Below, in pieces: positions 38,184 through 47,297 of a stretch of 64,000 nt of DNA (its first letter is position 1; each line of letters starts with the position of its first letter). The position numbers were made by a program, and so were the translations under genes. Source of the stretch: Flaviramulus sp. BrNp1-15 (GTDB taxonomy: Bacteria > Bacteroidota > Bacteroidia > Flavobacteriales > Flavobacteriaceae); NCBI RefSeq assembly GCF_022259695.1, contig NZ_CP092099.1, positions 2,464,471 to 2,528,470 on the forward strand, read 5' to 3'. The notes beneath the pieces were generated by a model. It had not been told where the DNA came from and did no database searches. It saw only the letters and a program-made list of their open reading frames with translations.

Positions 38184-40898
38184 ATGAAAAAACTAATTAT
38201 AACATTAAAACAAATTTCAATTTTATTCTTAGCATTAACCTTTACAGGTTGTGAGGATGATGACACAGTGTTACCTAAAGTTGTTGCAAACTTTACATAT
38301 ACTATTAACATAGACACTGGAACTGTAACATTTTTAAATATTTCTGAAAATGCTAATACTTATGAATGGGATTTTGGAGATGGTAACGCATCTACCGAAA
38401 TAAATCCAATAAAAGTTTATAGCAACGGTACTTATACTGTTATTTTAGAAGCTAATAATGTTGCCGGTGCTTCAGATACGTTTCAAGACGAAATAACCAT
38501 CTCAATACCAGAAATAGTGACTATACCTATTTCTTTTGATGGTGTAAATACAAATTATGGAGCCACAACTTTTGGTGGTGCGTCTTTTGAATTAGTAGAC
38601 AATCCAGACGCTTCAGGCACAAATACAAGTGCATCTAAAGTTGGAGCCATTACCAATAGTGGAGCTGCTTATGAAGGTTTTTATTTTGATTTAGGTTCAC
38701 CAATAGATTTAACTACAGATAAAACCATTAAAATGAATTTCTGGTCTAATGCTGCAGTAGATATATTACTTAAGTTAGAAGAAGGTACAGGTGCCGCTGT
38801 AGAAGTAGTAGCTAGTCATGGTGGAACAGGTTGGGAAACTATTTATTTCACTTTCGATTCAGACTCAAGTTATTCAAGATTTACAATGTTTGTAGATGGT
38901 CCTGGTACAACAGCTGGAACATTCTATATGGATGATGTTATGCAGATTAGTACTACTGATATACCTTGTATAGAAACAAATCTTGAATTACCAATTGATT
39001 TTGATTGTAATGGAATTGCTTTTACAGATAAAATTGTAGGAAACGTATCTTTTAATGTTATAGATAATCCTGAATTATCAGGAATAAATGCTGAAGAAAG
39101 TAAAGTTGGAGTTATTACAAATGTAGGTGCTAACTGGGAGAATGCTTTCTTTAATTTAGATACACCTGTAGACTTTTCAGTTGATAAAGGCATTGCATTT
39201 AAAATGTTTTCAGATCAAGCTTTACCAATTAAATTAAAATTCGAAGATGGTACCGAAGCACCTGTTGAGGTAGATGTAAATCATGGGGGAACAGGTTGGG
39301 AAGAACTAACCTTCAACTTCACCTCTACTGCATCGTTCAATGATATGGTAATATTTGTTGATGGACCTGGTACTGCATCTGGAACATTCTATATTGATGA
39401 TATAGAACAAGTTGCTGGTGATGCTGGAACGCCTTGTGAAGCAGAAGCTATGCAATCGCTTGCTGGTGCAGATTTCAACTTAACATTCATGTCAGATCCT
39501 ACATCAAGTATTATTGAAGATGGTGGAGATTTCACTTGGATAGATAATCCAGATTTTGATAACGATATAAACAAATCTTGTAAAGTTGGTCAAATAACAA
39601 AACTAGGAAACAACCCTTGGGATAACAATCAAATAGATTTAGATGCTAAATTAGATTTTAATGCCAATGAAGGATTAAAAATAAAAGTATGGTCTGCAAG
39701 AGCTAATACTGAAGTTAGAATCAAATTAGAGGAAATAGGAACCCCTAGTAATAATGTTGAACAGTTTTTAACTACAACGGTAACAAATGCTTGGGAAGAG
39801 TTAACTTTTCCTTTTACGAGTGCAGATAGTGGTAAGTTTGACAAAATCGTGATTTTCTTTGATTTAAACGCAAATAATACAGATACTTATTACTTTGACG
39901 ATTTAATGCTTTATGGCACAGGTGGTGGAACAGGTGGAACATTTGATGATGGTTTATTAACCAATGGAGATTTTGAAAATGGAGCTGAAGCTTGGATTGG
40001 TAATGCCCTTGATGTTCAAACAGAAGGCGATAATTCTTTTAATTTTGCTAATGTTACTACAGTTGGAAATGCTTTTGATGTTAATTTAAGTCAAGTCGTA
40101 GAAATTATTGAAGGTAAAAATTATACATTAAATTTTGATGCGTCATCAGACGGTAATCGTACAATGTTAGCTGGTATTGGTTTAAATCAGGATCCATGGA
40201 CAAATGACACACAATCTGTTAATTTAACTAGCGAAACACAATCGTATACTCTTGAGCTTTCATCTGCTGCTTTTGGTGGTGCAAATAGCCGTGTTATATT
40301 CGATATGGGTGCAGACCTTGGTGTTGTTGTAATTGATAATGTATCGCTATTCTGTAATGATTGTGATGGCGGTGGAGGTACCGGTGGTTCTTGTCCTGCT
40401 CCACCAGCTGGTGATTTTATCACAGATGGTGATTTTGAAGCTAATGCAGATTGTTGGGAGTTATTTGATAATGGTGGCAGTACAACAATTTCTACTAGCA
40501 TAAGTAATGGAGGAAGTAATTCTGGTCAGATAATTACAGCTACAGGAGCTAATCCAGGTCTAAAACAAACTAGATTTGGAGCAGGCACTATACAACCAAA
40601 TACAACCTATGAGGTAACATTTGATATAATAGCTAGTTCAGCATTAGTAGACGGTGCAGTATTCCAAGCCTTTACATTTTCAGAACCAGAAGATGGTTCA
40701 GGTTTACCAGCTACACAACATGTACTAATAGCTGGAGACCCTAGTGTTACGGCAACATGGGTAACTCGAACTTATGAGTTTACAACGGCTGCCAATGTAG
40801 ACGGTGGATTATCCTTGTTGTTTGAGCTAGTTTGTGGTGGAGCAGGAACTTGTGGGGGTACAATAAACATTGATAATGTATCTCTTAAAGTAAAGTAA
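38184..40898 (+). CDS. Multi-module glycan-binding lipoprotein (PKD, three related sandwiches, two CBM4/9-like modules)
   Basis: A 904-residue lipoprotein (lipobox TFTGC, Cys23, then EDDD). A PKD domain (about 34-112; YEWDFGDGNASTEINP) is followed by three related sandwich modules (about 113-253, 268-411 and 424-578), each with an 'NPD/E...KVG.IT' start, a 'K..WS/F...LK.E' middle and an 'FYxDD' end. Then come two CBM4/9-like modules (about 591-724; LTNGDFENGAEAWIGN, and 748-904; ITDGDFEANADCWELF) separated by a Gly/Cys-rich linker. The three sandwich modules belong to the same family as the tandem pair in the first-unit binding protein. No enzyme motif is visible. It probably extends the cell's grip on long laminarin chains. 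It is the last gene before a terminator hairpin. Confidence 0.83.
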   Translation: MKKLIITLKQISILFLALTFTGCEDDDTVLPKVVANFTYTINIDTGTVTFLNISENANTYEWDFGDGNASTEINPIKVYSNGTYTVILEANNVAGASDTFQDEITISIPEIVTIPISFDGVNTNYGATTFGGASFELVDNPDASGTNTSASKVGAITNSGAAYEGFYFDLGSPIDLTTDKTIKMNFWSNAAVDILLKLEEGTGAAVEVVASHGGTGWETIYFTFDSDSSYSRFTMFVDGPGTTAGTFYMDDVMQISTTDIPCIETNLELPIDFDCNGIAFTDKIVGNVSFNVIDNPELSGINAEESKVGVITNVGANWENAFFNLDTPVDFSVDKGIAFKMFSDQALPIKLKFEDGTEAPVEVDVNHGGTGWEELTFNFTSTASFNDMVIFVDGPGTASGTFYIDDIEQVAGDAGTPCEAEAMQSLAGADFNLTFMSDPTSSIIEDGGDFTWIDNPDFDNDINKSCKVGQITKLGNNPWDNNQIDLDAKLDFNANEGLKIKVWSARANTEVRIKLEEIGTPSNNVEQFLTTTVTNAWEELTFPFTSADSGKFDKIVIFFDLNANNTDTYYFDDLMLYGTGGGTGGTFDDGLLTNGDFENGAEAWIGNALDVQTEGDNSFNFANVTTVGNAFDVNLSQVVEIIEGKNYTLNFDASSDGNRTMLAGIGLNQDPWTNDTQSVNLTSETQSYTLELSSAAFGGANSRVIFDMGADLGVVVIDNVSLFCNDCDGGGGTGGSCPAPPAGDFITDGDFEANADCWELFDNGGSTTISTSISNGGSNSGQIITATGANPGLKQTRFGAGTIQPNTTYEVTFDIIASSALVDGAVFQAFTFSEPEDGSGLPATQHVLIAGDPSVTATWVTRTYEFTTAANVDGGLSLLFELVCGGAGTCGGTINIDNVSLKVK

Positions 40899-40927
40899 CA
40901 TAATTCTCTCCAATAGGATTATATAAT

Positions 40928-40967
40928 AAAAAGGCTAGTATAGATTTATTAACTAGCTAGCCTTTTT
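40928..40967 (+). terminator. Terminator-like hairpin between surface and intracellular parts of the PUL
   Basis: AAAAAGGCTAG pairs with CTAGCCTTTTT across an 18-nt loop, followed by further T. It lies 29 bp after the preceding stop and 40 bp before the next start. No clear promoter follows it, so it may attenuate rather than end transcription. Confidence 0.75.
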
Positions 40968-41007
40968 TTCAATTAAATATTAATTAAAAACACATTTATA
41001 CAACTTT

Positions 41008-44000
41008 ATGTATAACACCTTTTTTAAAGACGAGCCAAAAGTTTCAGAACAGATGAAAACTATTAAAGGAGAATTAGTAAATATTAATAACGAATCTTAT
41101 TACAAAATTTCTAATAGCGATGCTATGCGTCCTTTTTTCATGAGTATTGTAAGCGATTCAAATCACTGGATGTTTATATCTAGCAATGGAGGTTTAACTG
41201 CTGGAAGAAAAAACAGTGAATCTTCTCTATTTCCCTATTATACTGATGATAAAATAACAGAATCTGCAGAAATTACAGGAAGTAAAACTATCTTTCAAAT
41301 TCATCAAGAAAATAAAATGGTAATCTGGGAGCCATTTTCTATTCGACAAATGGGTATTTACGAGGTTTCTCGTAATCTTTATAAAAACATTTATGGTAAT
41401 AAAGTCATATTTGAAGAAATCAACACAGATTTAGGTTTAACTTTTAGATATGAATGGAATTCAAGTAATCGCTTCGGATTTGTAAAAAAATCCACCCTGA
41501 TAAATAATTCAAATTCTACTAAAAGTATAACTGTTTTAGATGGTTTACAAAATATTTTACCTTCTGGTGTTGGTTCAGATATACAAAATAGTAGTAGCAA
41601 TTTAGTAGATGCTTATAAAAAAAGTGAGTTACAAACAGAAGTCGGTTTAGGTATTTATGCTTTAAGTGCTAAAATTGTTGATAAAGCTGAACCTAGCGAA
41701 GCTTTAAAAGCAAATATAGTTTGGCATAATGGATTAAATGATGTTACACATACATTATCCTCATTACAATTAGATAGTTTTAGAAAAGGACATCCTGTTA
41801 AGCAGGAAGTAGATGTAAAAGCAGAAAAAGGAGCTTATTTCATTTCTTCTAAAGTAGAATTAGAGGCAGAATCAAGTAAAAACTGGATGTTTGTTGCCAA
41901 CGTCAATCAATCTATAACTGGTGTAACTGAAATTTCAGAAATTATTAAAACTGAAAATGATTTAACTCAACTTATTCAAAAAGATATTGATGCAGGAACA
42001 AAAAACTTAATAGCATTAACCGCAGCATCAGATGGTTTACAATTAACAGCAGATACATTAATTAATACCAGACATTTCTCTAACGCACTATTCAATATTA
42101 TGCGTGGTGGTATTTTTGATGATAATTACAATATTGAAAAGAAAGATTTTGTTAGCTACATCTCTAAAGCAAATAAAAATGTATTCAACAAAAAACAAAA
42201 AACTTTAGAGGCATTACCAGAACTATTTTCCTTAAAAGATATTATAGCATTTGCAAAACAAAGCAAAGACACAAATTTTAAACGCTTGTGTTTCGAATAT
42301 TTACCACTTAAATTTAGTAGAAGACATGGGGACCCAAGTAGACCTTGGAACAAATTTTCTATAAATACAAGAAGCGAAATAGATGGTTCTAAAATTTTAG
42401 ATTACGAAGGTAACTGGCGAGATATATTCCAGAATTGGGAAGCCTTGGCACACGCCTTCCCCGAGTTTATAGAAAGTATGATTCATAAGTTTTTAAATGC
42501 TACAACATTTGAAGGCTATAATCCTTATCGTGTAACTAAAGGCGGATTTGATTGGGAGGTAATAGAAGAAGACGACCCTTGGTCTTACATTGGTTATTGG
42601 GGCGACCATCAAATAATATACCTATTAAAATTCTTAGAATTTATAGAAAACCATTACCCTAACCAATTAGAAAAACATTTTAATAAAAACATTTTTGTTT
42701 ATGCCAATGTACCTTATAAAATAAAGAGTTATGAGGATACACTTAAAAATCCAAAAGACACTATAGATTTTGACCATAAACTAAATGAAAAAATTAATGA
42801 AAGAAAACAAGAATTAGGAGCAGATGGTGCTTTATTGCGCGATAAAAACGCAAACATATACAAGGTTAATTTTATTGAAAAACTATTAGCAACTGTACTT
42901 GCTAAAGTATCTAACTTTATTCCAGAGGGTGGTATTTGGTTAAATACTCAGCGCCCAGAGTGGAATGATGCAAACAACGCATTGGTTGGTAACGGTGTGT
43001 CTATGGTTACCTTATATTATTTAAATCGTTTTTTAAATTTCTTTGAAAAAGTAGTTTCTAAATCTGATACTTCATCTTTTGAAATATCTGAAGAGTTATC
43101 AGTATTTTTTAATGAAGTTATTTCAACACTTAATAACAATAAACAGATTCTTTCAGGAAAAGTGTCTGATGAAGATCGCAAAACCGTTTTAGATGGTTTA
43201 GGGCAAGCCGGAAGCAAGTATAGAACAACTATTTATGAAAATGGATTTAAAGCAAATAAATCGTCTTTAACTAAAACAGAACTTCTAGATTTTATAGAAA
43301 CTACAAAAAGGTATTTACAGCATACTATAGACGCTAACAAACGTGCAGATAAGATGTATCATGCCTATAATTTAATGACTGTTGAAAATGATAAAGAAGT
43401 TTCAATATCATACTTACCAGAAATGTTAGAGGGGCAAGTTGCAGTATTAAGCGCCGGTTATTTATCACCAAGTGAAACTTTAACATTATTAGATGGCTTG
43501 AAAAGCAGCGCGCTGTTTAGAGAAGATCAATACAGCTATATTCTATATCCAAACAAAGAATTACCAAGATTTGATAAGAAAAATAATATACCAACTAAAA
43601 GAGTAGAACAATCTGGTTTATTAAAACAATTAGTAAAAGATGGGAATGCTCAAATTATTGAAAAAGATGTTTTAGGAAACTATCATTTTAATGGAAATTT
43701 CAATAATGCAAATAGTTTAAAAGATGCTTTATCTAAACTACCTGAAAACTATCAGGCTCTCATTGAAAAAGATAAAGATTTACTGTTAGATATTTTTGAA
43801 GATATTTTTGATCACAAATCGTTTACAGGTCGTTCTGGTACATTTTATGGCTATGAAGGTTTAGGTTCTATTTACTGGCACATGGTTTCCAAATTACTAT
43901 TAGCAGTTCAAGAAAATTGTTTATTAGCTATTAATAACAATGAAGATGAAGCCTTAATAGGTAAACTTTTAGACCATTATTACGAAATTAACGCAGGCAT

Positions 44001-44463
44001 AGGTGTTCATAAATCACCAGAATTATACGGCGCAATACCAACCGATCCTTATTCGCATACACCAGCTACAAAAGGCGCACAACAACCTGGAATGACAGGA
44101 CAAGTAAAAGAAGATTTACTTAGTAGGTTTGGAGAACTAGGTGTTTTTGTTAAACATGGGGTACTCTATTTTAATCCACGATTATTAAGAAAACAAGAGT
44201 TTTTAAAAGAACCTACTGTTTTTGAATATGTAACTATTAAAAATGAAGTTAATCAGCTTCGTTTAGAAAAGGATTCGCTTGGGTTTACATATTGTCAAAT
44301 TCCAATTATCTATAAACTTTCAAACTCAAATAATATTCTCGTAAAATTTAATAACAACGATGATTTAAAATTTGATAGCCTGAGTTTAGATGCTGAAACA
44401 TCTAGGTTAATCTTTGAAAGAACAGGTGTTATCGATAGTATAATTGTTTCAATTAAAGCATAA
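41008..44463 (+). CDS. Cytoplasmic beta-1,3-glucan phosphorylase, GH149-type (GH94/GH161-related)
   Basis: A 1151-residue protein without a signal peptide. The N-terminal third is beta-rich (ISSNGGLTAGRKNSESSLFP, YEWNSSNRFGFVKKSTLINN), as in GH94-like phosphorylases. The central and C-terminal part is an alpha/alpha barrel with WLNTQRPEWNDANNALVGNG, where Asp654 sits in the position of the general acid of the 'WND' motif, plus phosphate-site-like segments FTGRSGTFYGYEGLGSIYWH and PGMTGQVKEDLLSRFGELG. Size and motifs fit GH149 beta-1,3-oligoglucan phosphorylases, which release glucose-1-phosphate; GH161 is the main alternative. Phosphorolysis would save one ATP per glucose. It starts the third PUL block and is 9 bp from the GH17 gene. 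Assignment to GH149 is from memory of the family and not from a search. Confidence 0.75.
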   Translation: MYNTFFKDEPKVSEQMKTIKGELVNINNESYYKISNSDAMRPFFMSIVSDSNHWMFISSNGGLTAGRKNSESSLFPYYTDDKITESAEITGSKTIFQIHQENKMVIWEPFSIRQMGIYEVSRNLYKNIYGNKVIFEEINTDLGLTFRYEWNSSNRFGFVKKSTLINNSNSTKSITVLDGLQNILPSGVGSDIQNSSSNLVDAYKKSELQTEVGLGIYALSAKIVDKAEPSEALKANIVWHNGLNDVTHTLSSLQLDSFRKGHPVKQEVDVKAEKGAYFISSKVELEAESSKNWMFVANVNQSITGVTEISEIIKTENDLTQLIQKDIDAGTKNLIALTAASDGLQLTADTLINTRHFSNALFNIMRGGIFDDNYNIEKKDFVSYISKANKNVFNKKQKTLEALPELFSLKDIIAFAKQSKDTNFKRLCFEYLPLKFSRRHGDPSRPWNKFSINTRSEIDGSKILDYEGNWRDIFQNWEALAHAFPEFIESMIHKFLNATTFEGYNPYRVTKGGFDWEVIEEDDPWSYIGYWGDHQIIYLLKFLEFIENHYPNQLEKHFNKNIFVYANVPYKIKSYEDTLKNPKDTIDFDHKLNEKINERKQELGADGALLRDKNANIYKVNFIEKLLATVLAKVSNFIPEGGIWLNTQRPEWNDANNALVGNGVSMVTLYYLNRFLNFFEKVVSKSDTSSFEISEELSVFFNEVISTLNNNKQILSGKVSDEDRKTVLDGLGQAGSKYRTTIYENGFKANKSSLTKTELLDFIETTKRYLQHTIDANKRADKMYHAYNLMTVENDKEVSISYLPEMLEGQVAVLSAGYLSPSETLTLLDGLKSSALFREDQYSYILYPNKELPRFDKKNNIPTKRVEQSGLLKQLVKDGNAQIIEKDVLGNYHFNGNFNNANSLKDALSKLPENYQALIEKDKDLLLDIFEDIFDHKSFTGRSGTFYGYEGLGSIYWHMVSKLLLAVQENCLLAINNNEDEALIGKLLDHYYEINAGIGVHKSPELYGAIPTDPYSHTPATKGAQQPGMTGQVKEDLLSRFGELGVFVKHGVLYFNPRLLRKQEFLKEPTVFEYVTIKNEVNQLRLEKDSLGFTYCQIPIIYKLSNSNNILVKFNNNDDLKFDSLSLDAETSRLIFERTGVIDSIIVSIKA

Positions 44464-44472
44464 TATAAACTC

Positions 44473-45756
44473 ATGAAAACCACAAATTACATACCCCAAA
44501 TACTCATTTTATTAACCATTATGGCAAGTATGGGGTGTGTAAATAAGTCGAAAAAAGTAACAGAAACAGTGACTGAAGAAAAAAACATAACAGCGGCAGA
44601 TATTTTAGGCAATCCAGAATATTTAGCTATTTCTTATGGAGGATACAGACAAAAGTCTAGAGATATTCAACCAACCATACCAGAGCTTAAAGAAGACATG
44701 AAAATTCTTTCTGCTATGGGCATAAAAATATTAAGAACGTATAACGTGCAACTTAAACACGCTTCAAATGTTTTAGAAGCTATTAAGCAATTAAAACAAG
44801 AAGATGCAACCTTTGAAATGTATATGATGCTAGGTGCATGGATTGATTGTAAAAATGCATGGACAGACCAAACACCAGACCATAACATAGAAAGTGATCA
44901 AAATGCTGATGAAATTGAACGTGCAGTAGTTTTAGCCAACAAATATCCAGACATTGTTAAAATTATAGCGGTTGGTAATGAAGCCATGGTAAAATGGGCT
45001 ACAAGTTATTTTGTTCAACCTAATGTTATTTTAAAATGGGTAAATCATTTACAAGATTTAAAAAAGTCTGGAAAATTGCCCAAAGATTTATGGATAACAA
45101 GTTCTGATGATTTTTCGTCTTGGGGAGGCGGCGATTCACAGTATCACACACCTGATTTAGAAAAATTAGTCAAAGCGGTAGATTATATCTCAATGCATAC
45201 CTATGCATATCATAATTCGCATTACAACCCTGAATTTTGGAAGGTACCAGAAAATGAAAACAACCTTTCGGATATTGAAAAAATTGATGCTGCCATGTTA
45301 CGCGCCAAACAATTCGCCATAAAACAATATGACAGCGTTTCAAACTACATAAAAAGTTTAGGGGCAAATAAACCAATTCATATAGGAGAAACAGGTTGGG
45401 CAACCATTTCTAATGGGCATTATGGTGCAAAAGGCTCCAGAGCTACAGATGAATATAAACAAGGGCTTTACTACAAACACATACGAGATTGGACTAATAA
45501 AGCAGGTATTTCATGTTTTTATTTTGAAGCATTTGATGAACAATGGAAAGACTCACATAACGCACAGGGTTCTGAAAATCATTTTGGGTTAATCAACCTA
45601 AAATCTGAAGCAAAATATCCTCTTTGGGATATGGTTGATAGTGGTGTTTTTAAAGGTTTAACAAGAGATGGAAAGCCAATTACCAAAACGTATCAAGGAG
45701 ATAAAAATACCTTAATGGAAGATGTTATGGTACCCAATACCGATTATCAGAGATAG
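44473..45756 (+). CDS. GH17-family beta-glucan hydrolase, lipoprotein
   Basis: A 427-residue lipoprotein (lipobox ASMGC, Cys22). The cysteine is followed by VNKSKK, basic rather than acidic, which suggests it stays on the periplasmic side. The GH17 TIM barrel spans about residues 45-400: YLAISYGGYR, ILRTYNVQLKHASNVLEAI, acid/base Glu170 in IAVGNEAMVK and nucleophile Glu306 in IHIGETGWAT. GH17 enzymes cut beta-1,3-glucan. In characterised marine flavobacterial laminarin loci a GH17 degrades laminarin chains together with a GH30, and the two genes are adjacent here too. The order phosphorylase-GH17-GH30-symporter-GH17 forms one tight operon. Confidence 0.9.
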   Translation: MKTTNYIPQILILLTIMASMGCVNKSKKVTETVTEEKNITAADILGNPEYLAISYGGYRQKSRDIQPTIPELKEDMKILSAMGIKILRTYNVQLKHASNVLEAIKQLKQEDATFEMYMMLGAWIDCKNAWTDQTPDHNIESDQNADEIERAVVLANKYPDIVKIIAVGNEAMVKWATSYFVQPNVILKWVNHLQDLKKSGKLPKDLWITSSDDFSSWGGGDSQYHTPDLEKLVKAVDYISMHTYAYHNSHYNPEFWKVPENENNLSDIEKIDAAMLRAKQFAIKQYDSVSNYIKSLGANKPIHIGETGWATISNGHYGAKGSRATDEYKQGLYYKHIRDWTNKAGISCFYFEAFDEQWKDSHNAQGSENHFGLINLKSEAKYPLWDMVDSGVFKGLTRDGKPITKTYQGDKNTLMEDVMVPNTDYQR

Positions 45757-45776
45757 GAAACATAAAAGTATTTAAT

Positions 45777-47273
45777 ATGAAAACTTCAAAATATTATATC
45801 TATTCACTTATTTTCTTAATGATGTATAACTGTACTGAAAAACAGGAAAAACTAAAAGTTGAAGTTTTAGAAACTTCTGCAAAAGGTAATAAACTTACAA
45901 AAATAACAGAGTTTAATTCTAATAAGGAAAACCCTGTTACTATAAAATTGCTTCCAGAGCAGGAATATCAAACAATAACTGGTTTTGGAGGCGCATTTAC
46001 AGAATCTTCAGCGTACTTATTAAACAAGTTAAGTAAAGCAAATCGAGATACTATATTGAAAGCCTATTTTGCTAAAGATGGTGCTAATTATTCCCTTACA
46101 AGAACACATATGAACTCTTGTGATTTCTCATTAAGCAATTATTCATACTCACCTGTTGAAGATGATATCGAATTAAAACATTTTTCCATAAAGGAAGATA
46201 TGGATGATTTAATCCCAATGATTAAAGACGCCATCTCAGTTTCAGAAGATGGTTTCAACATATTTGCTTCGCCTTGGACGGCCTCTCCTTGGATGAAAGA
46301 TAACAACCATTGGGTGGGCGGAAAATTACTTCCAAAATATTACGATACTTGGGCATTATTCTTTTCTAAATATTTAGATGCATACAAAGCCGAAGGCATT
46401 GATATTTGGGGATTTACCGTAGAAAATGAACCTCATGGAAACGGAAACAATTGGGAAAGCATGCACTTCTCTCCTAAGGAAATGACAGATTTTGTAGAGT
46501 TTCATTTAGGCCCAAAATTAGAAGCCGACGGTTATGGAGATAAAATTATTCTGGGATACGACCAAAATAGAGCAGGCTTAAAAGAATGGGTAGATGAAAT
46601 GTATAGAGATGAAGCGTCTTCAAAATACTTTGATGGCACTGCAATACATTGGTATGAAAGCACCTATGATTATTTTCCTGAAGCCTTGCAATATGCACAC
46701 CAAAAAGCACCACATAAATTCTTGATTGAAACTGAAGGTTGCGTAGATTCAGAGGTTCCAAAATGGCAAGATGATGCTTGGTATTGGAAAAAAGAAGCCA
46801 CCGATTGGGGTTGGGATTGGGCATCAGAAAAAGATAAACATTTACATCCTAAATATGCTCCTGTTAATCGTTATGCCAGAGATATTATTGGCTGTCTTAA
46901 CAATTGGGTAGACGGTTGGGTAGACTGGAATATGGTTTTAGACAAGCAAGGTGGTCCAAATTGGTTTAAAAACTGGTGCGTTGCACCTGTAATTGTAGAT
47001 CCAGATAATGATGAAGTTTACTTCACCCCTTTGTACTACACTATGGCTCATTTTAGTAAATATATAAGACCTGGAGCAAAAGTTATTGGAATAGAAAATT
47101 CTGATGATGAGTTAATGGTAACTGCAGTAAATAATCCAGATGGAACCATAGCAATCGTAATTTTTAATGAAACAAAAACTCAAAAACCAATTAGCTTAAT
47201 TCTAAATGAAAAAACTGTAGAATTTACAATTGATGCTCAAGCCATTCAAACCATTCTTATACCAAAAGCATAA
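45777..47273 (+). CDS. GH30-family beta-glucosidase/beta-1,6-glucanase, lipoprotein
   Basis: A 498-residue GH30 (glucosylceramidase-like) enzyme with a lipoprotein signal (LMMYNC, Cys19, then TEKQEK). The TIM barrel shows QTITGFGGAFTESSAYLL at the start, NIFASPWTASPWMK, acid/base Glu218 in FTVENEPHG and nucleophile Glu320 in LIETEGCVD. A C-terminal beta domain (about 425-498) closes the protein. In laminarin loci GH30 enzymes remove beta-1,6-linked glucose side chains so the beta-1,3 backbone can be degraded. That function is inferred from family and context. The weakly charged sequence after Cys suggests periplasmic rather than surface location. Confidence 0.9.
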   Translation: MKTSKYYIYSLIFLMMYNCTEKQEKLKVEVLETSAKGNKLTKITEFNSNKENPVTIKLLPEQEYQTITGFGGAFTESSAYLLNKLSKANRDTILKAYFAKDGANYSLTRTHMNSCDFSLSNYSYSPVEDDIELKHFSIKEDMDDLIPMIKDAISVSEDGFNIFASPWTASPWMKDNNHWVGGKLLPKYYDTWALFFSKYLDAYKAEGIDIWGFTVENEPHGNGNNWESMHFSPKEMTDFVEFHLGPKLEADGYGDKIILGYDQNRAGLKEWVDEMYRDEASSKYFDGTAIHWYESTYDYFPEALQYAHQKAPHKFLIETEGCVDSEVPKWQDDAWYWKKEATDWGWDWASEKDKHLHPKYAPVNRYARDIIGCLNNWVDGWVDWNMVLDKQGGPNWFKNWCVAPVIVDPDNDEVYFTPLYYTMAHFSKYIRPGAKVIGIENSDDELMVTAVNNPDGTIAIVIFNETKTQKPISLILNEKTVEFTIDAQAIQTILIPKA

Positions 47274-47297
47274 AAAATCTAACTAAAACTAAATAAT

